A DNA stretch of 8,101 nucleotides, from NCBI GenBank assembly GCA_041744795.1, contig JBGTKD010000196.1, positions 1 to 8,101 on the forward strand, read 5' to 3'. Position numbers and translations under genes: made by a program. Shown one piece after another: positions 1-5,023 of the stretch. This stretch comes from DATHWB01 sp041744795. Its GTDB lineage: Bacteria; Actinomycetota; Acidimicrobiia; Spongiisociales; ZC4RG35. Under the pieces are notes generated by a model. That model was given only the letters and a program-made list of their open reading frames with translations. It did no database searches and was not told where the DNA came from. Positions within the stretch are counted from its first letter, which is position 1. Each line of letters opens with the position of its first letter.

Positions 1-109
1 TCGTCGCTTCGTCCTGTCCGAGTACCTCGGCCAGGACGTCGATCGTCACCGGGCTAACGATCGAAGCTGCGGCTTCGATTTCGTCCCTTACTAGTTCACT
101 ATCGGCCAA
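1..109 (-). CDS. 5' end of an unidentified minus-strand gene (partial)
   Basis: An open frame runs off the left edge on the minus strand. From a TTG at 109-107 it reads about 36 residues beginning (M)ADSELVRDEIEAAASIV, an acidic, helix-forming, soluble N-terminus. A purine-rich AGGGTGGG lies 3 bases before the TTG and could be a ribosome binding site. An in-frame GTG lies farther upstream (about 133) without a recognisable site. I do not recognise the family from so short a piece. The plus-strand frame 2-94 over the same bases is also open to its stop, so strand assignment rests on residue composition and the upstream purine tract. If real, the gene is divergent from the azlCD leader and shares the intergenic region with it. 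Confidence 0.4.
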   Translation of the reverse strand, partial: MADSELVRDEIEAAASIVSPVTIDVLAEVLGQDEAT

Positions 110-186
110 CGTCCCACCCTGTTTGGAATGCCGCGCCACGCTACAACCCAGCGAGTGCTCGTGTGCGTCCCATGAATCGACGGTCC

Positions 187-198
187 GGAAATATTTCC
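187..198. promoter_or_regulatory. Perfect 12-bp palindrome, possible operator
   Basis: GGAAATATTTCC reads identically on both strands. It is AT-rich in a GC-rich surrounding and lies 10 bases upstream of the candidate -35 element at 209-213, in the space between two divergent genes. That position suits a dimeric regulator. A related GTCCGG-GAA pattern occurs on both sides (183-190 and 204-212). No specific regulator can be named from the sequence. Confidence 0.35.
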
Positions 199-208
199 CC
201 GCAGTCCG

Positions 209-234
209 GGAACCAGATTCCTACGGTCTGCGTC
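209..234 (+). promoter_or_regulatory. ECF-sigma-type promoter upstream of the azlCD leader
   Basis: GGAAC (209-213), a 17-base spacer and CGTC (231-234) match the general pattern of group IV (ECF) sigma promoters, which have an AAC-type -35 and a CGTC-type -10; actinobacterial SigM-type promoters are close. Initiation would fall near 240, just ahead of the Shine-Dalgarno of the first small ORF at 248-257. A sigma-70-type -10 (TACGGT, 222-227) lies inside the spacer and is an alternative. The window encodes one ECF sigma factor (4474-4986), but nothing here proves that it uses this promoter. Confidence 0.42.
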
Positions 235-261
235 CGAATGCTTCGAGAAGGAGGTGAGCCC

Positions 262-324
262 ATGCTGAAGAATCTGCACACACCCGGCGGGGTTGCCTCC
301 GCGCTCTGCCGGACAGACCTCTAA
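262..324 (+). CDS. Leader small ORF 1 (20 aa) upstream of azlCD
   Basis: ATG-to-TAA ORF of 20 codons, MLKNLHTPGGVASALCRTDL. It is preceded by a near-perfect anti-16S match, AAGGAGGTGA at 248-257, at ordinary spacing, which is unusually strong for a chance ORF. It contains four leucines and one each of valine and cysteine. It starts only about 20 bases after the predicted transcription start. Because the downstream genes export branched-chain amino acids, a sensing leader peptide is plausible, but there is no run of rare or repeated codons as in classical attenuators. It could also be a short functional peptide, or chance. Confidence 0.5.
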   Translation: MLKNLHTPGGVASALCRTDL

Positions 325-330
325 CCGCAA

Positions 331-369
331 CGGTCCCGGCCCTTCCGCCGACCGGCCGTTTGCCCGGTC
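331..369 (+). promoter_or_regulatory. Mutually exclusive hairpins after leader ORF 1
   Basis: Three short segments can pair in two ways. CGGTC (331-335) pairs with GACCG (350-354), or GACCGG (350-355) pairs with CCGGTC (364-369). The middle segment is shared, so only one stem can form. The segments begin 6 bases past the stop of leader ORF 1, where a terminating ribosome would cover the first segment. This is the layout of an attenuator switch, but the second stem lacks a U tract, so any effect would be on translation or Rho-type termination rather than an intrinsic terminator. Confidence 0.28.
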
Positions 370-418
370 AACACCACGGAAGTCTGGCGTCTCGCGACGC
401 CCATCAAAGGAGCAAGAA

Positions 419-502
419 ATGTTCGTATCTCAGAACGTCGTGCGTTCGGTCCAGCGGCCCCGCTATCAGCCGCCACCACGACAACACAAACGAAAGCGAT
501 AA
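419..502 (+). CDS. Leader small ORF 2 (27 aa, basic C-terminus)
   Basis: ATG-to-TAA ORF of 27 codons starting MFVSQNVVRSVQRPRY. The tail is proline-rich and then strongly basic, ending HKRKR. AAAGGAG (406-412) lies 6 bases before the ATG, a good ribosome binding site. The same frame stays open upstream to 293, but no comparable site supports that longer start. A polybasic or proline-rich nascent end can slow ribosomes in general, so a stalling role is conceivable. No homologous family is recognised. Confidence 0.48.
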   Translation: MFVSQNVVRSVQRPRYQPPPRQHKRKR

Positions 503-519
503 CTGTGTAGGAAAACTGC

Positions 520-621
520 ATGGTTGATTCAGCACAATTCGCTGGAACTAAACGATCTGGTCCCCCAGACTGGAAGATCCAGCCAGAGAAAGGAGGCGTG
601 TCATGTACACGCTCCAGGTGA
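520..621 (+). CDS. Possible leader small ORF (33 aa) overlapping leader ORF 3
   Basis: An ATG at 520, preceded by TAGGAAAA (AGGA with 8-base spacing), opens a 33-codon frame starting MVDSAQFAGTKRSGPPDW and ending in TGA at 619-621. It runs across the Shine-Dalgarno and start of leader ORF 3 in another frame. If translated, its ribosomes would unwind the hairpins at 556-582 and compete with initiation at 603. The ribosome binding site is weaker than those of the other three small ORFs, and it may be fortuitous. Confidence 0.22.
   Translation: MVDSAQFAGTKRSGPPDWKIQPEKGGVSCTRSR
556..582 (+). promoter_or_regulatory. Tandem small hairpins just before the leader ORF 3 ribosome site
   Basis: TCTGG (556-560) pairs with CCAGA (565-569) around a 4-base loop. 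CTGG (570-573) pairs with CCAG (579-582) around a 5-base loop. An alternative GATCT/AGATC pairing (554-558 with 575-579) is incompatible with both. The pair sits 7 bases ahead of AAAGGAGG (589-596), so folding could affect access to that site. Stems are short; this is suggestive only. Confidence 0.25.
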
Positions 622-665
622 CTGCGATGCTTCTCTTTAGAGACCATCGCTACCCGAAGAAGTGA
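603..665 (+). CDS. Leader small ORF 3 (20 aa), overlapping the azlC start
   Basis: ATG-to-TGA ORF of 20 codons, MYTLQVTAMLLFRDHRYPKK. It is preceded by a very strong AAAGGAGG (589-596) with 6-base spacing. Its stop overlaps the GTG start of azlC in the 4-base string GTGA (662-665), the classic arrangement for translational coupling, and azlC itself lacks a convincing ribosome site. The peptide is hydrophobic in the middle and ends in two lysines. The likely role is to deliver ribosomes to azlC; a nutrient-sensing role is possible but unproven. If azlC really starts at the ATG at 758, the overlap would lose its meaning. Confidence 0.55.
   Translation: MYTLQVTAMLLFRDHRYPKK
624..650 (+). promoter_or_regulatory. 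Hairpin inside leader ORF 3, upstream of azlC
   Basis: GCGATG (624-629) pairs with CATCGC (645-650). Inside, TCTC (632-635) pairs with GAGA (640-643) around a TTTA loop, separated by a small internal bulge. The structure ends 11 bases before the azlC GTG. A ribosome translating leader ORF 3 would open it, so it could make azlC initiation depend on leader translation. This is inferred from base pairing alone. Confidence 0.33.
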
Positions 666-1444
666 AAAGACTCCAAGAGCCGGGGGAATCGACTCCGGCA
701 ACGAGCGGCGGGCCTGTAGCTCGCCCCGAAGCGGCGGACCACTCCGACACTGCCAAGATGCGGCGGATGTCACGTGAGGTCCGCCGTTCCGCGTTGGCAG
801 GCGCACGGGACATGCTCCCCCTCATCCTTCCCGCGATCCCCTTTGGTCTGCTCATCGGAGTGGCGATTGCAGAGAGTTCGATCCCCAACCTGGCTGGATG
901 GTTCTCCTCATCGCTGATGTTCGCCGGGGCCGCCCAGTTGACGGCCATCACGTTGCTGGCAGAAGGTGCGGGCGCGTTCGCTGCAATTGCCGCCGCCCTC
1001 ACCGTCAACGCCCGTCACGTCATGTATTCGGCCGCTTTGGTACCCCAGTTTCGCCCTCAACCGAAATGGTTTCGCAGGCTCGGTCCTTACATGCTGTTGG
1101 ATCAAGTGTTCGCGGTTGTGACTACCCACGTCGGGAGACCCGACAATTGGAGGGCGTACTACCTCGGTGCCGGGACTTTCGCCTGGGTGTTGTGGCAAGT
1201 AATCGTCGGCGTCGGGGTCCTGTACAGCCCTTCGGTGAACTTCGACATCTCCTTCGTGATCCCGGCGATATTCCTGAGCCTGCTGGTGCCGGCGTTGGTC
1301 CGTCGACCCCCCGCCGCAGCGGCCCTGGTCGCGGTCGGCGTGACCGCCGCCTTCTGGCAGGTACCCAACCGAGGAGGAATGCTGATTGGTGGCCTGGCCG
1401 GAATCATCGCCGGCTACCTGGCGGAAGGAGGCGATCAGGAATGA
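662..1444 (+). CDS. azlC: AzlC-family branched-chain amino acid exporter, large subunit
   Basis: This is the large membrane subunit of an AzlCD/YgaZH-type permease, a family that exports branched-chain amino acids (and methionine in some members) from the cytoplasm. The 260-aa product has a polar N-terminus (residues 1-45), then hydrophobic segments from about 52 to 255. Family hallmarks are visible: GAAQL (89-93), NARHVMYSAAL (116-126) and LLDQVFAV (145-152). The GTG start was chosen because it overlaps the leader ORF 3 stop (GTGA). An ATG at 758 (residue 33) would give 228 aa, nearer the core family length, but has no ribosome site. The 3' end overlaps azlD by ATGA, so the two subunits are translated together. 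Family assignment is firm; substrate is inferred from the family. Confidence 0.93.
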   Translation: MKRLQEPGESTPATSGGPVARPEAADHSDTAKMRRMSREVRRSALAGARDMLPLILPAIPFGLLIGVAIAESSIPNLAGWFSSSLMFAGAAQLTAITLLAEGAGAFAAIAAALTVNARHVMYSAALVPQFRPQPKWFRRLGPYMLLDQVFAVVTTHVGRPDNWRAYYLGAGTFAWVLWQVIVGVGVLYSPSVNFDISFVIPAIFLSLLVPALVRRPPAAAALVAVGVTAAFWQVPNRGGMLIGGLAGIIAGYLAEGGDQE

Positions 1445-1752
1445 CTGCCTGGATCGTCTTCACGGTTGCCGGACTCGGTACCTACCTGTCCCGCTCTTTC
1501 TTCATCCTCATCGTTGGTGACCACACGCTGTCTGTTCGAGCAGAACGCGCCTTGCGCAATATCGGCCCCGCTGTGCTGGCTGCCCTGACTGCCTCGCTGC
1601 TGACCACCGACGGCCTGGTCGAGTTCGTCACCTCGATCCCCGAAGTCGCCGCTGTGGTCGCTGCTCTCGCCGCCGGGCTGTGGCGCCGAACTTTCGGGGC
1701 AGCGTTCCTCGCAGCGATCATTGTGTGGGCCGGCCTCAGCGCGATTCTCTGA
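1441..1752 (+). CDS. azlD: AzlD-family branched-chain amino acid exporter, small subunit
   Basis: This is the small membrane partner of AzlC, required with it for amino acid efflux in characterised AzlCD/YgaZH systems. The 103-aa product begins MTAWIVFTVAGLGTYLSRSF, matching the usual AzlD start with its conserved G-T-Y-x-x-R stretch. It contains about four hydrophobic segments (5-25, 40-56, 62-80 and 84-102). Length is typical of the family. The ATG overlaps the azlC stop by 4 bases and needs no separate ribosome site. The frame is open upstream to 898, but that part lies antiphase inside azlC and is not used. The gene ends 5 bases from the stop of the convergent selenoprotein gene, with no clear intrinsic terminator between. 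Confidence 0.93.
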   Translation: MTAWIVFTVAGLGTYLSRSFFILIVGDHTLSVRAERALRNIGPAVLAALTASLLTTDGLVEFVTSIPEVAAVVAALAAGLWRRTFGAAFLAAIIVWAGLSAIL

Positions 1753-1757
1753 GCGAA

Positions 1758-2270
1758 TCAGCCGATTAGCGCCGTCACGATCTCATCGATGCAGGCGTCG
1801 GCCAGGGCACGCAGTTCTTCGTCGGTCCGGTCCTGGATTGGGTGGGGGATGAAAACTCGCCTTGGAGCGAGGCCGAGGGCAGCTGCCTGGGCGTCGGCCG
1901 CGTCAACAAACTCGTTGGTAGCGACGAATACGCCGGGGATCGAGCGCGTCTCCAGGTCGGCGATGTCGTGCACACTGCACGACGTGCAACTGCCTCAGTC
2001 GGCTAGTGCCTCAATGACTGCTCCGCACTCCTCGGCGATCCTGGCTCGCAGGTCGACAGGTGCGGGTTTGGCGAATGTCGGTTTGGCGTAACGACGGACA
2101 GTCGCTCCCCTGGCCTCCAGATGAGCCTGGATCTGGTCGAGGAATAAATCTCCGCGCGGCTTGGAGATATCCAGCAGACCGATGGTGACGCCTTCGATCT
2201 TGTCGAGACGGCTAGTCAACGGTCGGTCGGTCGGCTGGCGTTCGCCGGTGGGATCCAACAGGATGGTCAT
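1758..2270 (-). CDS. UGSC-family selenoprotein (in-frame TGA = selenocysteine 92)
   Basis: Two adjacent minus-strand open frames (2270-1998 and 1994-1758) are in the same phase and separated by a single TGA at 1997-1995. Read as selenocysteine (U), they give one 170-aa protein containing U-G-S-C-T-S-C-S-V-H-D at residues 92-102. This is the defining motif of the UGSC (seleno)protein family, in which other members carry Cys at the U position. Upstream, LDPTGER (5-11) and GLLDISKPRGDLFLD (32-46) also fit the family. Downstream, VFIPHP follows the typical pattern. C95 and C98 are candidate partners of Sec92. A hairpin fitting bacterial SECIS rules lies right after the TGA. The ATG at 2270 has CCAGGA upstream and sits 15 bases after the previous gene's stop. 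The protein is presumably cytosolic, since no signal peptide is seen. Its biochemical function is unknown; a redox role is inferred from Sec/Cys content and the thioredoxin-like neighbour. Confidence 0.93.
1965..1997 (-). promoter_or_regulatory. Bacterial SECIS-like element at the Sec codon
   Basis: On the minus strand the UGA (1997-1995) is followed 11 bases later by GTCGTGCA (1983-1976), loop GTG (1975-1973) and TGCACGAC (1972-1965): an uninterrupted 8-bp stem. The UGA-to-loop distance is 19 bases, within the roughly 16-37 range used for bacterial SECIS elements, and the loop begins with G, as expected for SelB recognition. An extra A-U pair is possible beyond one C-A mismatch. The element lies wholly in coding sequence (T-S-C-S-V-H-D), as is normal in bacteria. 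A 3-base loop is small; opening the top A-T pair would give a 5-base loop. Confidence 0.75.
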
Positions 2271-2285
2271 GTGATCATCCTGGCA

Positions 2286-3704
2286 TTAGCGGATGACCGC
2301 CGTCGTCATCATTGAGCCTATGTCGCCGTTGACCCAGCCGGGAAGGATCGCGCTGAAGAGGCCCGCCGAACCGCCTGCATGCACGAACCAAAGGCCGTCC
2401 GGTCGGAACTTGGCTACGTCGCCGCCCGCCATTGACTGGGGGAGGCCCTCACTGATTCCGCCCGCTCCCCGCACCATCTCGGCCCCTGGCCGGGTGAGCA
2501 GCCGCATCAGTTCGGTTCGCAGCCGCTGCTTGTCCCATCCGGACTCTCGAAAGACCCGGGCGTGCTCGGGGGAGACCACAACGATGGCGTCGAAGAGGAG
2601 CGCCAGTTTGGGGTGCGAGACTCGTTCGAGTTGACCGGCAAAGCTGGCCGCCAGGGACTCGGGAGTACGAGAGAGTTGATCCCAGATCTCTGTCGGACCG
2701 TGCCCGGCGAACAGCGTCACGGTCGACTCGTCGCGACCGAACCCTCTTTCCACCGATAGCGGCTCCCACGGTGAGCCCTCCTCGTCCTCGGCGAAACAGA
2801 ATGTGAGCTTTCCCGGGCTGCCCAAGTTCGCCCGGTCGATTCCTCCCGGAATCGAACCGCCGACGTTGCGAACGACGAGGTTGAGGGCGCGGCCGATGGT
2901 TGCATTCGCCCTGTTTCCCGGGCCAAGCGCGTTGACGCCGGAGTTCATGCCGATCTGGCTCCTCACAGGGCCGTTCACGATCACGATCGGACCTGAGAAG
3001 TAGGTGGTGGCAGCCAGGCCGTGGATGTTGAACGAGTCGCTGGCGGCGGCTTCGACGGCGCTCAGCACAACCGGCAGATATTCGGGGAGGCACCCGGCCA
3101 TAACGGCGTTGACCGCAACTTTTTCGACGGTGCACTCGGTGAGATCAGGCGGCATGACGCAGACCACTGCGTTGGGGTGCCTATTTGTTCCCGAGAGCAT
3201 CCACTCGACTCGGCCCTCGGTGGGAGGGACAAGGGGGAGTCCGTCCGACCAGCCTCGGGCCGCCATCGCTTCGTACGGGTCTTCGGAACTCCCCAACTCG
3301 ACCCGGCGGGATCGGAGCGTCACGGGCGAGTGCTGGCGCAGCAGTCGCTCGTGGGTGTCTGGATCAAAAATCATGGAGCCGCAACCGGGCCGGGAGGCAG
3401 GAAGGTCAGGTCCTAGTCCCGTCACCCGGGAAACCTCTTCCCATCGTTGTCTGTGCCAGCCGGCGGCCGAAGCAACGACGGCGCCGTCAGCCACCCGGTA
3501 GAGGGTGGGTGTTGTGTCGGTCTGCAGCTCCCAAGACAATTCCAGTCCGGTGTCGTCGAACACGTCGTCGTGGGGGAACCCCGGATCGTCCTGGCTGGCG
3601 ATCATCAATCCGGGGATCTGATCGAGAACACCCAGGACCAGATGACAGGTGTCGCAGTCACGTTTGATGACTACGAGAAGACCGTCCGTGAGGGGCAGGG
3701 GCAT
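2286..3704 (-). CDS. Thioredoxin-like / 'DGLP' conserved protein, UGSC partner
   Basis: The 472-aa protein has two parts. Residues 1-97 look thioredoxin-like: a strand LLVVIK, then the redox motif C17-D-T-C20, a helix, and T-T-P-T-L-Y with a likely cis-proline at 66. From about 142 to 472 comes a large uncharacterised domain with GWSDGLPLVPPT (151-162), ECTVEKVAVNAVMAGC (190-205), glycine/asparagine-rich stretches (SGPIVIVNGP 237-246, NSGVNALGPGNRANATIGRA 254-273) and a glycine-rich end (HAGGSAGLFSAILPGW 442-457). C108, C182, C191, C205 and C303 add further thiols. The ATG at 3704 was chosen because the fold begins there; the frame stays open to 3905 inside the upstream gene, but those residues look non-native. 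The ribosome site is weak. It lies 20 bases after the alkyltransferase gene and 15 before the selenoprotein gene, implying co-expression. Redox transfer to or from the UGSC protein is inference. Confidence 0.85.
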   Translation of the reverse strand: MPLPLTDGLLVVIKRDCDTCHLVLGVLDQIPGLMIASQDDPGFPHDDVFDDTGLELSWELQTDTTPTLYRVADGAVVASAAGWHRQRWEEVSRVTGLGPDLPASRPGCGSMIFDPDTHERLLRQHSPVTLRSRRVELGSSEDPYEAMAARGWSDGLPLVPPTEGRVEWMLSGTNRHPNAVVCVMPPDLTECTVEKVAVNAVMAGCLPEYLPVVLSAVEAAASDSFNIHGLAATTYFSGPIVIVNGPVRSQIGMNSGVNALGPGNRANATIGRALNLVVRNVGGSIPGGIDRANLGSPGKLTFCFAEDEEGSPWEPLSVERGFGRDESTVTLFAGHGPTEIWDQLSRTPESLAASFAGQLERVSHPKLALLFDAIVVVSPEHARVFRESGWDKQRLRTELMRLLTRPGAEMVRGAGGISEGLPQSMAGGDVAKFRPDGLWFVHAGGSAGLFSAILPGWVNGDIGSMMTTAVIR

Positions 3705-3724
3705 CGACTCTGAAGCTACTGGTT

Positions 3725-4477
3725 TCAGGGAGTACAGACACGACAAGGTCGAAAGCCCGAAGCGGTCGCCGCGGCGAAGGTGGCGAATTCGACCCGGTGA
3801 GCGTCGGTTATCCGCCGGGCGTTCACACAGGTGGGATAACACACGATGTGGGTGGTATCCGAACCGATGAGTCTCACGCGTCGGGCAGCCAGCGATTCGA
3901 GCCACTCAGGGTCGGTCCCCTCGTGAGTCAACAACTGACGCTTCTGGTGCGGACCGCCCAGGGAATACTTGCCTATCGACCCGTCGGCCCGCATGACCCG
4001 ATGACAGGGAATTATCAAGGGGACCGGGTTGGAGGCCATTGTCGAACCGACGGCCCTGGATGCGCCCTCGTTGCCGACTTGGCGGGCGAGCCATGCGTAG
4101 GAGCGGACCTGGCCGCGCGGGATTCTTGCTGTCACCTCCAGCACCTGGCGACGAAATGCCGTGACCGAGCGGAAGTCGACGGGCAAGTCGGCGGGTGTGC
4201 CCCTTTCGATGGCCCTGGCGATCTTCTTCTCCCATCCCTGCGGCGGCCGAGCGAGCATCATCCGACGTCCGAACCGGCCGAGAAACCGCTTCTCGCTGGC
4301 GTCATCTGCGAGGTCTACCGACGACACGCCCAGCGGATTGAACGAGACGACGACTTCTCCGACCGGCGAGTCGAAGAGCCGGTATCCGTCTACGAGTCCC
4401 GTCCCGAGGAGCGTTCCAGTGGTGACGGTCTGCGGGGTCGGGCTGCGGAGTGTGGCCAAGGCGTCTTCGATGTTCAT
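3725..4477 (-). CDS. O6-alkylguanine-DNA alkyltransferase (Ogt/Ada-like) with C-terminal Ada zinc domain
   Basis: This is a suicide DNA-repair enzyme that transfers methyl groups from O6-methylguanine to an active cysteine. The 250-aa protein has an N-terminal ribonuclease-like region (about 20-100) and the DNA-binding/active-site domain (about 102-188). The latter contains IPCHRV with nucleophile C158, RGQVRSYAWLA (121-131) and GKYSLGG. Residues about 196-250 match the Ada zinc-binding domain, with C213-x3-C217 and C245-x2-C248 (CYPTC...GFRPCRVC). In E. coli Ada this domain is N-terminal, repairs methylphosphotriesters and triggers transcription through a following AraC-type DNA-binding domain. 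Here it is C-terminal and no AraC domain is present. All four zinc cysteines and the active cysteine are retained, so both reactions look possible. The ATG overlaps the stop of the upstream sigma factor gene by 4 bases (ATGA), implying tight co-expression. Confidence 0.94.
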   Translation of the reverse strand: MNIEDALATLRSPTPQTVTTGTLLGTGLVDGYRLFDSPVGEVVVSFNPLGVSSVDLADDASEKRFLGRFGRRMMLARPPQGWEKKIARAIERGTPADLPVDFRSVTAFRRQVLEVTARIPRGQVRSYAWLARQVGNEGASRAVGSTMASNPVPLIIPCHRVMRADGSIGKYSLGGPHQKRQLLTHEGTDPEWLESLAARRVRLIGSDTTHIVCYPTCVNARRITDAHRVEFATFAAATASGFRPCRVCTP

Positions 4478-4986
4478 GTCTCTTCCTCCAGGATCGAACG
4501 CAGCCGGACAAGGCCCCGGCTCACGTCTGCTTTGACGGTTCCTTCGGGTCGCCCGGTGACGACCGCGATCTCAGATGGAGACAACCCGACAACGTGACGC
4601 AACACGACGGCCCTGCGCTGGGCTGTTGGAAGCAGACCTAGTCGTCGATCCCAAGCGGTCGCATCAACCGGCTCGGGGTCCTCGACGCCGTGGCGGTCCT
4701 CAAGCTCGACCGGTGTGGGTCGCCGAGCGCGGTCTCTGACGTGATTGCGGCCCAGGTTCAGAGCGATCGTCCAGATCCAGGCCCGCAGCTGCATGGACCG
4801 GATCCGGTCGGGCTCGTAGTCCCGCAGGGCGCGGAAGGCCCTTATGAGGGCTTCCTGGGCCAGATCCTCGGCGTCGGATCCGTGCAACCGCCGCAGGCCC
4901 GCGTAGAGATCGTCGCGCATGGCTTTCACCAGATCGGGAAAGGCTGCATCGAGGTCGTCGGCGAGCCGGTGGCAGAGTTTCTCCAT
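4474..4986 (-). CDS. ECF-type (group IV) RNA polymerase sigma factor
   Basis: The 170-aa protein has a sigma-70 region 2 (about residues 20-90, containing SDAEDLAQEALIRAF and LRAWIWTIALNLGRNHVRDR). A linker follows, then region 4 (about 113-167, LLPTAQRRAVVLRHVVGLS and the helix-turn-helix SPSEIAVVTGRPEGTVKADV). There is no region 1 or 3, as usual for ECF factors, and no extra C-terminal domain. ATG at 4986 is preferred; an in-frame GTG at 5001 adds a hydrophobic MFFFV. Neither has a clear ribosome site, and the upstream crotonase stop lies 37 or 22 bases away. The overlap with the alkyltransferase gene is ATGA. No anti-sigma gene lies next to it, so activity control is unknown; the zinc-domain alkyltransferase is the obvious candidate partner (inference). 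It might direct alkylation-responsive transcription. Confidence 0.93.
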   Translation of the reverse strand: MEKLCHRLADDLDAAFPDLVKAMRDDLYAGLRRLHGSDAEDLAQEALIRAFRALRDYEPDRIRSMQLRAWIWTIALNLGRNHVRDRARRPTPVELEDRHGVEDPEPVDATAWDRRLGLLPTAQRRAVVLRHVVGLSPSEIAVVTGRPEGTVKADVSRGLVRLRSILEEET

Positions 4987-5023
4987 CACGAAGAAGAACA
5001 CCGTCCGGCACGCACCGGTTGCA

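Noticed and set aside
60..79. Perfect 8-bp inverted repeat (ATCGAAGC, TGCG loop, GCTTCGAT) as a terminator
   Set aside because: No U tract follows on either strand and it lies inside the probable partial gene at 1-109, near its start, where a terminator is unlikely. It could still be a DNA-binding site.
2..94. Plus-strand frame ending in TAG at 92-94 as the 3' end of a gene
   Set aside because: The residues (Arg/Asp/Cys-rich, no clear fold) look less protein-like than the minus-strand frame. The call is not certain, as reflected in the modest confidence given to the minus-strand gene.
898..1440. Upstream extension of the azlD frame as a long plus-strand ORF
   Set aside because: It lies antiphase inside azlC, is Arg-rich and low in hydrophobicity, and turns into AzlD-like sequence only at ATG 1441.
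1758..2270. Two independent short genes (1995-2270 and 1758-1973) or a nonsense-mutated pseudogene
   Set aside because: The halves are in one frame, the TGA falls exactly on the first residue of the UGSC motif, and a SECIS-like hairpin follows. Selenocysteine explains all of this better than decay.
2449..3135. 228-codon minus-strand ORF inside the thioredoxin-like gene
   Set aside because: It is an Arg-rich out-of-frame reading of a well-conserved coding region.
3705..3905. N-terminal extension of the thioredoxin-like protein
   Set aside because: It overlaps the end of the alkyltransferase gene, which has clear domain content there; the thioredoxin-like fold begins at ATG 3704.
3797..4597. 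266-codon plus-strand ORF opposite the alkyltransferase gene
   Set aside because: Its extent mirrors the real minus-strand gene and its composition is that of a shadow frame.
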